Positions 1 through 5,320 of a stretch of DNA of 28,589 nucleotides are shown one piece after another; position 1 is the stretch's first letter; every line of letters begins with the position of its first letter. The translations under genes were made by a program, and so were the position numbers. Source of the DNA: JAGOUY01 sp964562155 (GTDB taxonomy: Bacteria > Patescibacteriota > Patescibacteriia > 2-12-FULL-60-25); assembly GCA_964562155.1 (NCBI GenBank), contig CAZLRU010000016.1:1-28589 (forward strand), read 5' to 3'. The notes under the pieces are model-generated. The model was not told the origin of the DNA, searched no databases, and saw only the letters and a list, made by a program, of their open reading frames with translations.

Positions 1-123
1 ATCGAATTATATCGAAGAGTGCTCTTTAAACGCTCAGCTATTCCCAAAAAAGAGAAAAGCCTCTCCAAGTCTGATCGGGGCTCGTTCAATGACATACGCC
101 CAGAACGGTATACCCAGGAATAA
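1..123 (+). CDS. Possible 3' end of an unidentified gene (partial)
   Basis: Reading frame 1 is open from the left edge of the window to a TAA at 121-123, giving about 40 residues rich in Lys, Arg and Ser. I do not recognise the tail. It is offered as a gene end mainly because it stops 20 bases before a repeat and hairpin, as the other plus-strand genes of this region do. Frame 2 is also open here, up to about base 197, and reads through the repeat, so the choice of frame is not secure. It could be non-coding. Confidence 0.3.
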   Translation: MELYRRVLFKRSAIPKKEKSLSKSDRGSFNDIRPERYTQE

Positions 124-143
124 AGATTGGCTATCATCCAAAT

Positions 144-172
144 TTTCGAACCAATTCCCCTATGGCCTGCCA
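144..172 (+). repeat. Dispersed repeat A, copy 1
   Basis: This copy has the blocks TTTCGAACCAATTCCC and CTATGGCCTGCCA. It matches copy 2 (1650-1678) at all but one base and copies 3 and 4 more loosely. A 9-bp hairpin follows at 195-216. The repeat lies just after an open reading frame end at 123. Its function is unknown; the fixed position between a gene end and a hairpin suggests a 3' processing, termination or recombination element. Confidence 0.75.
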
Positions 173-194
173 ATAGCCGGCTTGGTGTGGAAGA

Positions 195-216
195 CCGCTT
201 TCCCATAGGAAGGCGG
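195..216 (+). terminator. Hairpin following repeat A copy 1
   Basis: CCGCTTTCC (195-203) pairs with GGAAGGCGG (208-216) around the loop CATA, with one G-T wobble. No T-run follows, so it is a stable hairpin rather than a classical Rho-independent terminator. Confidence 0.5.
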
Positions 217-220
217 ACAA

Positions 221-249
221 GAGTTCCGGGCGACCGGAGTCCCAGCCAA
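221..249 (+). repeat. Dispersed repeat B, copy 1
   Basis: This copy shares GAGTTCC, ACCGGAGT and GCCAA with copy 2 at 1011-1037, in the same order and with similar spacing. It contains a small stem TCCGG-GCGA-CCGGA. A perfect 16-bp hairpin follows at 253-298, as a 15-bp hairpin follows copy 2. A fragment resembling its second half is also seen at 959-966. Confidence 0.55.
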
Positions 250-252
250 ACC

Positions 253-298
253 GTCTGCTGAAAACCCGTTATCGAAAGATGGCGGGTTTTCAGCAGAC
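253..298 (+). terminator. Perfect 16-bp hairpin
   Basis: GTCTGCTGAAAACCCG (253-268) is exactly complementary to 283-298, with a 14-base loop. The stem has an A-rich left arm and T-rich right arm like the other hairpins here, but there is no external T-run. It ends 12 bases before the next ATG at 311, so it could end an upstream transcript or lie in the leader of the next gene. Confidence 0.6.
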
Positions 299-310
299 CA
301 AACTACATTT

Positions 311-958
311 ATGAAAAAACTTGATACGACTGTTCGAATAGAGCTTAAGATGCCCTGTCTTTACAGAGAAGATCTTGAAGAGATTGAGTCCACGATAATT
401 GGAGCATCAAATCAAACTGAGCTAAAGATTCGAACAGGCAAATTTGAATATGATCGAGTTAGCGAGATCGCTCCCAAAGACCAACCAGCAAAACAGGTCA
501 GAACCTCTTCAAGCAAACCTTTTATACAGCTCTCCTTTAGTAAAACGTCTGCGGAAATCTATGGGTCCGGAGAAGATGCGGTTCGGGTAACAGGGGTCAT
601 TAAACCTCTTGCAGACATCATAAGAAAACGCGAAAGAAAGATAAACTGGATAAACTCACGAATAGGACCCTTTTACTCTCTGATCTTAACACTTGCCTTT
701 CTAAATGCATTTGGCCCGATCAAAACAAAATGGTTTGATCAACTTACCCGCCAACAATTGATTATAGTCCTTATATCCATGCTCATTCTCATGGCAGTTG
801 GTTTTCGAGACTCGTTCTTTTCATACTCCTTAGTAAGCTTCGACCTTCGATCTAAGAAAACAAATTGGCTTGCGCGGAACAAGGATCAAATACTCCTCGG
901 CCTGGTTAACACAATCATTTCTGGAGTAGTTGGATACTTCATCGGAACGTCTAAATAA
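311..958 (+). CDS. Unrecognised membrane protein, 215 aa
   Basis: I do not recognise a family. Residues 1-100 are charged and polar and look like a small soluble domain. Hydrophobic segments follow at about residues 118-137 and 147-165, and a third at about 192-212, which ends in a short basic tail. The layout suggests an N-terminal cytosolic domain anchored by two or three membrane spans. The ATG at 311 is the first in frame and has no Shine-Dalgarno sequence; it starts 12 bases after the 253-298 hairpin. A repeat B copy and a 15-bp hairpin follow the gene. It is a stand-alone accessory gene, so context gives no functional hint. Confidence 0.75.
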   Translation: MKKLDTTVRIELKMPCLYREDLEEIESTIIGASNQTELKIRTGKFEYDRVSEIAPKDQPAKQVRTSSSKPFIQLSFSKTSAEIYGSGEDAVRVTGVIKPLADIIRKRERKINWINSRIGPFYSLILTLAFLNAFGPIKTKWFDQLTRQQLIIVLISMLILMAVGFRDSFFSYSLVSFDLRSKKTNWLARNKDQILLGLVNTIISGVVGYFIGTSK

Positions 959-1010
959 CCGGAGTCCTTGCTTGGCGTGTCTCAAATACCCCAAAAACAC
1001 CTGTACTGGC

Positions 1011-1037
1011 GAGTTCCAGACCGGAGTGTTCTGCCAA
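1011..1037 (+). repeat. Dispersed repeat B, copy 2
   Basis: It carries GAGTTCC, ACCGGAGT and TGCCAA in the same order as copy 1 (221-249), 52 bases after the stop of the preceding gene. Its end runs directly into the hairpin at 1036-1071. Confidence 0.55.
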
Positions 1038-1071
1038 CAAAAATCACCGCGTAACAGCGGTGATTTTTGTT
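1036..1071 (+). terminator. Strong hairpin terminator
   Basis: AACAAAAATCACCGC (1036-1050) is perfectly complementary to 1057-1071 with the 6-base loop GTAACA. The T-rich right arm provides a U-run within the stem, and the A-rich left arm makes it work on either strand. It closes the transcript of the 311-958 gene. Confidence 0.8.
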
Positions 1072-1097
1072 TATAGCATGAGAGACGCGGAGTTCTA

Positions 1098-1106
1098 TGG
1101 TAGGAT
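1098..1106 (+). promoter_or_regulatory. Extended -10 promoter of the HExxH gene
   Basis: TGGTAGGAT fits TGnTAnnnT. Its last base is 8 bases before the ATG at 1115, so the transcript should start at or next to the start codon. No convincing -35 box is seen. Confidence 0.55.
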
Positions 1107-1114
1107 GACTCCGC

Positions 1115-1615
1115 ATGAAGCGCAGCACCATCATCGGCACGGCAGCAGTAGGTATTCTAGCCCTCATTGCACTCTTGTTTTTCCCAATTTTTATTGGAAC
1201 TCGCCCGTTGACCATTGAGGAGATCGCCCTAGCAAAACCATTTTTTGAGACTAGCCTTGATTATGAACGGATCCGGATAAACTACGGCGGGCCACTGACA
1301 CGGATCTATCCGGCCCTTACGACCGGTAATACTATATCTTTTCCAAAGGGTTTTGATGGATCGAATAAAAAAGCTCAAGCGCTCATTCTTCATGAGATGA
1401 CTCATGTCTGGCAACATCAAAATCATGGAATAGGCTACCTTCCACGAGCCCTGTTTGAGGAGATCACTGAACCAAATCCGTATACCGTGCATTACGACGT
1501 TTCCAAGCATTTCTTAGACTACGACATCGAGGAACAAGCCGAAATCGCTGCAGGATACTTTCTCAACCAAAATGAATCCTATCTCCCGTATATAGCCGAG
1601 CTAAGAGCGAAGTGA
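1115..1615 (+). CDS. Membrane-anchored HExxH (zinc metallopeptidase-like) protein, 166 aa
   Basis: Residues 1-29 are a positively charged start plus one hydrophobic span, so the rest is likely exported and tethered. The core resembles the DUF4157/'Vgr-related' putative metallopeptidase family: a region beginning PLTIEEIALA (about residues 31-40), then HEMTHVWQ with HExxH at 93-97. An acidic EEQAE at 139-143 could supply the third zinc ligand. The protein is much shorter than secreted multidomain peptidases, and its substrate cannot be told. The start is set by an extended -10 box 8 bases upstream. It is followed by repeat A copy 2 and a hairpin. Zinc binding and peptidase activity are inferred from the motif only. 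Confidence 0.75.
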   Translation: MKRSTIIGTAAVGILALIALLFFPIFIGTRPLTIEEIALAKPFFETSLDYERIRINYGGPLTRIYPALTTGNTISFPKGFDGSNKKAQALILHEMTHVWQHQNHGIGYLPRALFEEITEPNPYTVHYDVSKHFLDYDIEEQAEIAAGYFLNQNESYLPYIAELRAK

Positions 1616-1649
1616 CGACTCTAACGAAAGATCAATAGACGTCCCAAAG

Positions 1650-1678
1650 TTTCGAACCAATTCCCGTATGGCCTGCCA
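1650..1678 (+). repeat. Dispersed repeat A, copy 2
   Basis: TTTCGAACCAATTCCC followed by GTATGGCCTGCCA; one base differs from copy 1 (144-172). It lies 34 bases after the stop codon at 1615 and directly before a hairpin. Confidence 0.75.
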
Positions 1679-1681
1679 CGG

Positions 1682-1712
1682 AGATATCCGCTAGAACAAG
1701 CGGGTATTTTTG
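1682..1712 (+). terminator. Hairpin terminator
   Basis: AGATATCCGCT (1682-1692) pairs with AGCGGGTATTT (1699-1709) with two wobble pairs and the loop AGAACA. The T-run at 1707-1711 completes a Rho-independent terminator. The -10 box of the next gene begins inside this T-run. Confidence 0.7.
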
Positions 1713-1719
1713 TTAAGAT
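1711..1719 (+). promoter_or_regulatory. Extended -10 promoter candidate
   Basis: TGTTAAGAT fits TGnTAnnnT and lies 19 bases before the ATG at 1739, so a leader of roughly 12 bases is expected. It overlaps the end of the preceding terminator. Confidence 0.4.
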
Positions 1720-1738
1720 AAGAATAGACGCTTCTCCC

Positions 1739-2338
1739 ATGACTGGATACAATCATCTTAATAATATGCCTTTCATAAATACGCTAAGACAGCGTTTTCG
1801 TGACGATCTTCGTCAAAAAACTTCACTTTTAAAAATCCATACGATAGTTATTGGAATACTTCTCATTATTGTCTACCTTTTTGTTAATTCAGGAGGTCCA
1901 TCACAGCAACGCATTTATACCGCTGGTCCATCATTCGATCGCGTGACAACCACCTCGTTTGGATCTGTTGAACATTTTTACGGTCGGGGACTCGTCAGTG
2001 CCGAATGGGGGGAGCTAGAAGGTTGTTACACGAATTATTGGAACAAAGATCACCGTCTTATTGTGGCGATTGGACGAAACTTTTGTTATCTATCCCCGCA
2101 TGGTCGAAGCCTCTATCTACACGCAGGATTCGCTTTCATCATTGGATTTTTTTATGGCATACCCCTTATCTTGCTTAGCTTTTTACTCTACATCCTAACT
2201 ATTAAAATAAAATCTCGTTGGGTGCTGCATATCGTTTTACTACCCGTAGACCTAGCCGCTCTGATCATCTGGTTTACGCTCATTCCATTCGTATGGTTTA
2301 ATTTTCAAATACCGTTCACCCCTATCAGCTGGCCATAA
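1739..2338 (+). CDS. Unrecognised membrane protein, 199 aa
   Basis: I do not recognise a family. A hydrophobic span at about residues 33-50 follows an Arg- and Lys-rich N-terminus. A polar, probably external segment (51-125) contains two Cys (in EGCYTNYW and NFCYLS). Two or more further spans follow at about 128-152 and 160-188. The two Cys may form a disulphide. An alternative start is Met10 at 1766. The gene follows the terminator at 1682-1712 and is closed by repeat A copy 3 and a bidirectional hairpin. It stands alone, so context does not suggest a role. Confidence 0.75.
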   Translation: MTGYNHLNNMPFINTLRQRFRDDLRQKTSLLKIHTIVIGILLIIVYLFVNSGGPSQQRIYTAGPSFDRVTTTSFGSVEHFYGRGLVSAEWGELEGCYTNYWNKDHRLIVAIGRNFCYLSPHGRSLYLHAGFAFIIGFFYGIPLILLSFLLYILTIKIKSRWVLHIVLLPVDLAALIIWFTLIPFVWFNFQIPFTPISWP

Positions 2339-2408
2339 CCACCTTCAAAAAACGCCTTCTTCTATACTGATAAAAGCTCATCCTAATTCTCTATTCAAAC
2401 CTCGAAGC

Positions 2409-2433
2409 TTCGACCTTTTTTTATGGCCTACCA
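2409..2433 (+). repeat. Dispersed repeat A, copy 3 (degenerate)
   Basis: It keeps TTCGACC and TATGGCCTACCA but has a T-tract in place of the central block. A 12-bp palindrome (TCGAAGCTTCGA) overlaps its left end. The hairpin at 2434 begins directly after it. Confidence 0.5.
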
Positions 2434-2468
2434 ACAAAAATCTCCGCTGAAATAGCGGGGATTTTTGT
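2434..2468. terminator. Bidirectional hairpin terminator
   Basis: ACAAAAATCTCCGCT (2434-2448) pairs with 2454-2468 over 15 pairs with one wobble and the loop GAAAT. A-run and T-run arms allow use from both sides. It sits between the plus-strand gene ending at 2338 and the minus-strand gene ending at 2484. Confidence 0.8.
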
Positions 2469-2483
2469 CATGGATCAAAATAC

Positions 2484-2957
2484 CTAGCCCGGAACAAATA
2501 CATTCACGTAATGCTTCCCAAAGGAAATAACCGGGATAAAGGATAGAAGCACTAACCCCACCCCCACCGAAACGAGAACAATGGACGCCTTTGGTAACTT
2601 GTCCGACGTAGACCATCCCTTATACACCCAGACAGCAAAAGGAATGCACGATGACAACGCAACGATGAAGCCCAGGAGAAACAGATCAAGCTCCACTTGA
2701 CTCTGCGGATCGAAATCAGTGAATCGGATCGGGAGAAGCTTGTCCTTGCCATAAAATACGTTGGCGTAGTATCCGTCTAAGTCTGAACCGGAACCATGAA
2801 CACCAGTCGATTCAACCGTAAATAGACCTACCGCGTAACGATTCACGTAATACTCTTCAAATCTCACATCTGAGACACCTAAGCTTTTGCCTAAGGAAAC
2901 CAAAGCATACAGCACCCCGAAGCACAGAAAGAGGGTTTTTATAAAAAACTTCAACAT
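2484..2957 (-). CDS. Unrecognised membrane protein, 157 aa
   Basis: I do not recognise a family. There is an N-terminal hydrophobic segment (about residues 4-23), a polar segment likely outside the membrane (25-88), then two spans at about 91-112 and 125-145. The overall plan (one span, external loop, two spans) resembles the plus-strand gene at 1739-2338 although I see no sequence similarity. A -10 box TAGTGT (2969-2974, minus strand) lies 11 bases before the ATG, which supports this start. The shared hairpin at 2434-2468 ends it. Confidence 0.7.
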   Translation of the reverse strand: MLKFFIKTLFLCFGVLYALVSLGKSLGVSDVRFEEYYVNRYAVGLFTVESTGVHGSGSDLDGYYANVFYGKDKLLPIRFTDFDPQSQVELDLFLLGFIVALSSCIPFAVWVYKGWSTSDKLPKASIVLVSVGVGLVLLSFIPVISFGKHYVNVFVPG

Positions 2958-2968
2958 AAGGCCCTAAA

Positions 2969-2974
2969 ACACTA
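2969..2974 (-). promoter_or_regulatory. -10 box of the minus-strand membrane protein
   Basis: Read on the minus strand this is TAGTGT, 11 bases before the ATG at 2957. The spacing matches the leaderless arrangement at other genes of the window. Confidence 0.4.
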
Positions 2975-3002
2975 CTCCAAATATCTGGAAAGTAAAACAA
3001 AT

Positions 3003-3137
3003 GATCCGACCTCACGTAAGATCGATGACAATCTTCATATTGCCGGACCTCCAGAAACAGAGATTAAAGGCTCGGACCCCATGAATCAGTCGTGTAATCC
3101 GAATGCATGGATTGATGATGTGATGATGAGACTGTGA
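3003..3137 (+). pseudogene. Possible remnant of a SET-domain protein
   Basis: An open frame with no good start ends at TGA 3135-3137. Its last part reads GSDPMNQSCNPNAWIDD, which resembles the conserved N-H-S-C-x-P-N signature of SET-domain methyltransferases with the His replaced by Gln. The frame has no upstream coding domain: further left it runs antisense to the 2484-2957 gene. If it is a remnant, only the region around the cofactor-binding C-terminal motif survives. The match is short, so chance is possible. Confidence 0.3.
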
Positions 3138-3308
3138 TTTCAGCTCGGCTCAATAAAAAAAGACCATCCGTGACACATAGAGGACAGGAGCGTCCTGCCG
3201 TGTGTTAGGAACAAGCCTTCTGGAGTAGCCGGATGGGCGAAATCAGTTTTTAGTACTTTTTGGATTAGGCGATGCAGTACGCCTCGCCTTTAATGAAAGA
3301 TCATGGAT
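3138..3308. other. Non-coding stretch with nested inverted repeats
   Basis: No gene is seen here. From 3164 to 3236 several complementary segments nest: CCATCCG (3164-3170) with CGGATGG (3230-3236), ACACA (3173-3177) with TGTGT (3201-3205), and AGGAC (3181-3185) with GTCCT (3192-3196). T-runs follow at 3246-3250 and 3257-3261. This could be a small structured RNA or a recombination site. No tRNA T-loop or anticodon arrangement fits. Confidence 0.35.
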
Positions 3309-3680
3309 TCAGCGGTCGCGAGCGCGCCGACGATCACGCCAATGCGATTTACCACGTTCTTCGTAGAAGACTCGCTTTGCTCGCTTGGCTTTCGTGGCCG
3401 GGAAGTAGATCTTGGAGTAGTCGAGCAGGCGGATTTGCTGACTGTCGAGGCCATTGCCACGCGCGACAGTGTCTGCAACTCGCCTGGCTGCAGCCTCATC
3501 AGTGAACACTTCAGAATCCCCGAAGCAGCGCACCACGGCTGCCTCATTCACAACAGAATCCTGAGGCGGATAGTCCGCCGGGGAAGCGATGTTCTCGTTT
3601 TCGCCCAGACAGGCGATCCGGTACGTATACCCTACTCTTGGACCATGCGTTTTGAAGATCACGACCACATCGCCATTCAT
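3309..3680 (-). CDS. Hypothetical soluble protein, 123 aa, G+C-richer than neighbours
   Basis: I do not recognise a family. The start is set at the ATG 3678-3680 because it is preceded on the minus strand by GAGGAG at good Shine-Dalgarno spacing; the longer frame up to 3824 has no such signal. The first half (NGDVVVIFKTHGP) looks like a beta-rich core, the middle is Ala-rich and helical (DEAAARRVADTVARG), and the C-terminus is strongly basic, ending in RRRARDR, as in nucleic-acid-binding tails. It is visibly richer in G+C than neighbouring genes, has the clearest ribosome binding site in the window, and has a palindrome in its leader, all suggesting separate origin. Several overlapping frames are open here, so the call is moderate. 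Confidence 0.6.
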   Translation of the reverse strand: MNGDVVVIFKTHGPRVGYTYRIACLGENENIASPADYPPQDSVVNEAAVVRCFGDSEVFTDEAAARRVADTVARGNGLDSQQIRLLDYSKIYFPATKAKRAKRVFYEERGKSHWRDRRRARDR

Positions 3681-3717
3681 CGGTTCTTGCTCCTCAGGCG
3701 GAATGGACCAGGACGCA

Positions 3718-3739
3718 CATATCGAGTGCGCTCGATATG
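3718..3739. promoter_or_regulatory. Palindrome upstream of the 3309-3680 gene
   Basis: CATATCGAG (3718-3726) and CTCGATATG (3731-3739) form a perfect 9-bp inverted repeat around TGCG. It lies 38 bases upstream of the minus-strand ATG and downstream of a minus-strand TTGACA at 3771-3776. It could be a dimeric repressor operator or a leader hairpin. Confidence 0.4.
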
Positions 3740-3820
3740 CGTGAATAAACGTGCGATAAAAATTGACTCCTGTCAAGATTATTGGCTTTATTCTTGATGA
3801 ATTCAAACAAACAATAAAAT

Positions 3821-3841
3821 CCAATTCCCGTATGGCCTTCC
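3821..3841 (+). repeat. Dispersed repeat A, copy 4 (partial)
   Basis: It keeps CCAATTCCCG and TATGGCCTTCC but lacks the TTCGAA start. A foldable segment follows (GGCAAAG at 3842 with CTTGCC at 3872, and CGTAA-G-TTACG inside), so the repeat-then-hairpin rule holds for this copy too. It lies between divergent genes rather than after a gene end. Confidence 0.6.
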
Positions 3842-3880
3842 GGCAAAGTTCTCCCGTAAGTTACGAGTAATCTTGCCTTG

Positions 3881-3889
3881 TGTTAGAGT
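3881..3889 (+). promoter_or_regulatory. Extended -10 promoter of the I42 inhibitor gene
   Basis: TGTTAGAGT fits TGnTAnnnT and ends 8 bases before the ATG at 3898. TTACGA at 3861-3866 with a 17-base spacer is a possible -35 box. A leaderless or nearly leaderless transcript is expected. Confidence 0.6.
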
Positions 3890-3897
3890 GATTATAT

Positions 3898-4332
3898 ATG
3901 AACATTCGCCTAAATATCTTCGGCCTTATCTTAACCTCAGCTTGGATGTTGGCCAGCTCTGGAACAACCTTTGCGGCTGGACCGTCCACAATAGAACAGG
4001 TGCATGTTAAACCCGGAAAAACATTCACCATTTCACTACCAGAAAATAAAACGACCGGATATTCGTGGCAAATCGTTGCGCCCGGAAACACGACCAACAT
4101 TCAAAAAGGCGCGGAAGGATTTATCTGGCCAAAACAGATTCTTACTGGAACTGGTGGCACACATACCTGGACATTTAAAGCAAAGAAATCAGGTCAAACG
4201 AGCATCGTTTTTTGGATGGCAAAATGGTGGGATCCAACGGAACCAATCACGATGCATCGCGTAAATGTAGATATTGGTACCGCATCATCAAGTGAAACCT
4301 CTCCGCCAAAAACACATACGAGTTCAAAATAA
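3898..4332 (+). CDS. Secreted chagasin-type protease inhibitor (I42 family), 144 aa
   Basis: Residues 1-26 form a signal peptide (hydrophobic core then TTFAAG). The mature domain has the three loops of the chagasin/I42 family in order: NKTTGYSW (50-57), GTGGTHTW (84-91), and a third aromatic loop WMAKWWDP (106-113) in place of the usual R-P-W. In the family these loops block the active site of papain-like cysteine peptidases. The C-terminus (from about 128) is a Ser/Thr/Pro-rich tail. It is the first gene of a likely cluster with the SnoaL-like (4369) and DUF1801 (4778) genes. The target could be a peptidase of a host, a neighbouring cell or the cell itself; the sequence does not say. Confidence 0.85.
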   Translation: MNIRLNIFGLILTSAWMLASSGTTFAAGPSTIEQVHVKPGKTFTISLPENKTTGYSWQIVAPGNTTNIQKGAEGFIWPKQILTGTGGTHTWTFKAKKSGQTSIVFWMAKWWDPTEPITMHRVNVDIGTASSSETSPPKTHTSSK

Positions 4333-4368
4333 GCTCATCATTTGTTCAGCCCCCAGACTCATCCCGTT

Positions 4369-4749
4369 ATGACAAATGAACAAATACAATCCATCCTTGA
4401 AACCTACGGCAAAGCCTGGGAATCACAAGATCCTGAATTAATCATCAGCATATTTACAGAGGACGCGATCTATCAAGAAGGTCCGTTTGCCGTGCCAATG
4501 CAGGGACATGATGCGATAAAAAACTATTGGCTGAAAAAAGTTTTGCAAGAACAAAAAGACATTCACTTCACCTTACTCAACTTCCTCGTTCAAGATGACC
4601 AGGCAGCCGCTGAATGGAACGGGGACTTCATCGATACAACCACCAACGAACAAGTACACCTGTACGAAGCAGCTTTTCTTGTATTCAAAGATGGGAAGAT
4701 CTCATCCCTTCGAGAAACCTGGAGATCACAACGGTCTGCCTTATCGTAA
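4369..4749 (+). CDS. SnoaL-like / NTF2-fold protein, 126 aa
   Basis: The sequence has the plan of the SnoaL-like polyketide-cyclase/NTF2 superfamily: helix with a Trp in YGKAWESQDPELI, then a strand pair containing TEDAIYQEGPF, then GHDAIKNYW, and a C-terminal strand KDGKISSLRETW. Such proteins form small alpha+beta cone-shaped domains that bind or isomerise hydrophobic ligands; no specific reaction can be given. The ATG at 4369 is preferred over an upstream TTG at 4342 because it starts the conserved domain. It lies 36 bases after the I42 gene and 28 bases before the DUF1801 gene, so co-transcription is likely. Confidence 0.8.
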   Translation: MTNEQIQSILETYGKAWESQDPELIISIFTEDAIYQEGPFAVPMQGHDAIKNYWLKKVLQEQKDIHFTLLNFLVQDDQAAAEWNGDFIDTTTNEQVHLYEAAFLVFKDGKISSLRETWRSQRSALS

Positions 4750-4777
4750 AGTTACCCAATGCCACACGACAACTCGT

Positions 4778-5221
4778 ATGAATACATATCATGACATTGA
4801 TGGCTACATACAGAACTATCCAAAAGATGTTCAGGCTCTTTTGAAAAAAATGAGGGCGGTCATCAAAAAACATGCCCCTGGGGCCGTGGAGGCGATAAGC
4901 TACGGGATTCCCACATACAAACTAAATGGCAACTTGGTCCATTTTGGTGGCTTTAAACGTCATGTTGGTTTTTTCCCGACACCCTCCGGCATTCGTGCAT
5001 TTCAAAAAGAATTATCCGAGTATCGAACAACAAAGGGGGCTATTCAGTTCCCTTTGGACAAAGCGTTGCCCATCGATCTCATAAAAAAGATTGTTGCCTT
5101 CCGAGTGAAGGAAGATATAACCAAAGCTCGGAAGACTTGTAGCCGCGGACACACATATCAAGGAGTCGGACCCTGCGTCGTTTGTTGGCCAGGATCTAAA
5201 AAGAAAAAAGCAGGTGCGTGA
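4778..5221 (+). CDS. DUF1801 (YdhG-like) protein with C-terminal Cys/His ribbon, 147 aa
   Basis: Residues 1-115 match the DUF1801/YdhG family: N-terminal DIDGYIQNYP, then AISYGIPTYKLNG, FGGFKRHVGFFP and a final helix PLDKALPIDLIKKIV. Some family members have been linked to iron handling, but the biochemical role is not settled. A short tail carries C121, H125, C133 and C136 in a C-x3-H...C-x2-C arrangement, which may bind zinc, followed by a Lys-rich end. The frame is open upstream into the SnoaL gene, but the ATG at 4778 begins the conserved domain and was chosen as start. Confidence 0.8.
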   Translation: MNTYHDIDGYIQNYPKDVQALLKKMRAVIKKHAPGAVEAISYGIPTYKLNGNLVHFGGFKRHVGFFPTPSGIRAFQKELSEYRTTKGAIQFPLDKALPIDLIKKIVAFRVKEDITKARKTCSRGHTYQGVGPCVVCWPGSKKKKAGA

Positions 5222-5281
5222 GCCACCATGATCAAAACAATAGGGACCAGATCCCTCCAAGCACACAACGGACCGACTCGC

Positions 5282-5310
5282 TTGCTCCCGATTATGGGGC
5301 TTGTTAGGCT
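5282..5310 (+). promoter_or_regulatory. Promoter of pflB-pflA
   Basis: A -35 box TTGCTC (5282-5287) is followed by a 17-base spacer and an extended -10 box TGTTAGGCT (5302-5310). The -10 ends 10 bases before the pflB ATG, so the leader is only a few bases long. No binding-site palindrome for an oxygen- or redox-responsive regulator is obvious nearby. Confidence 0.7.
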
Positions 5311-5320
5311 GTAAGTAGCT

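Noticed and set aside
144..172. Repeat A contains TTCGAAC and ends near CCA, like a tRNA T-loop and 3' end
   Set aside because: The bases around TTCGAAC cannot form a 5-bp T-stem and there is no acceptor, D or anticodon arm upstream in any copy.
221..1712. Classical integron attC sites
   Set aside because: The conserved RYYYAAC and GTTRRRY cores are not at the expected ends of the hairpins, and no integrase gene is in the window.
3272..3824. Several long overlapping open frames on both strands
   Set aside because: Only the minus-strand frame from ATG 3680 has a Shine-Dalgarno sequence and protein-like composition; the others follow from the G+C-rich gene being open in several frames.
4595..4777. 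Longer start for the DUF1801 gene inside the SnoaL-like gene
   Set aside because: The extra residues run in another frame across the SnoaL coding sequence and do not extend the conserved domain, which begins at 4778.
5301..5310. GTTAGGC (also at 10555-10561, 14005-14011 and 22755-22761) as integron core sites
   Set aside because: Two copies are the -10 boxes of pflB and the Nudix remnant, and the other two lie inside coding sequence; there are no paired complementary sites.
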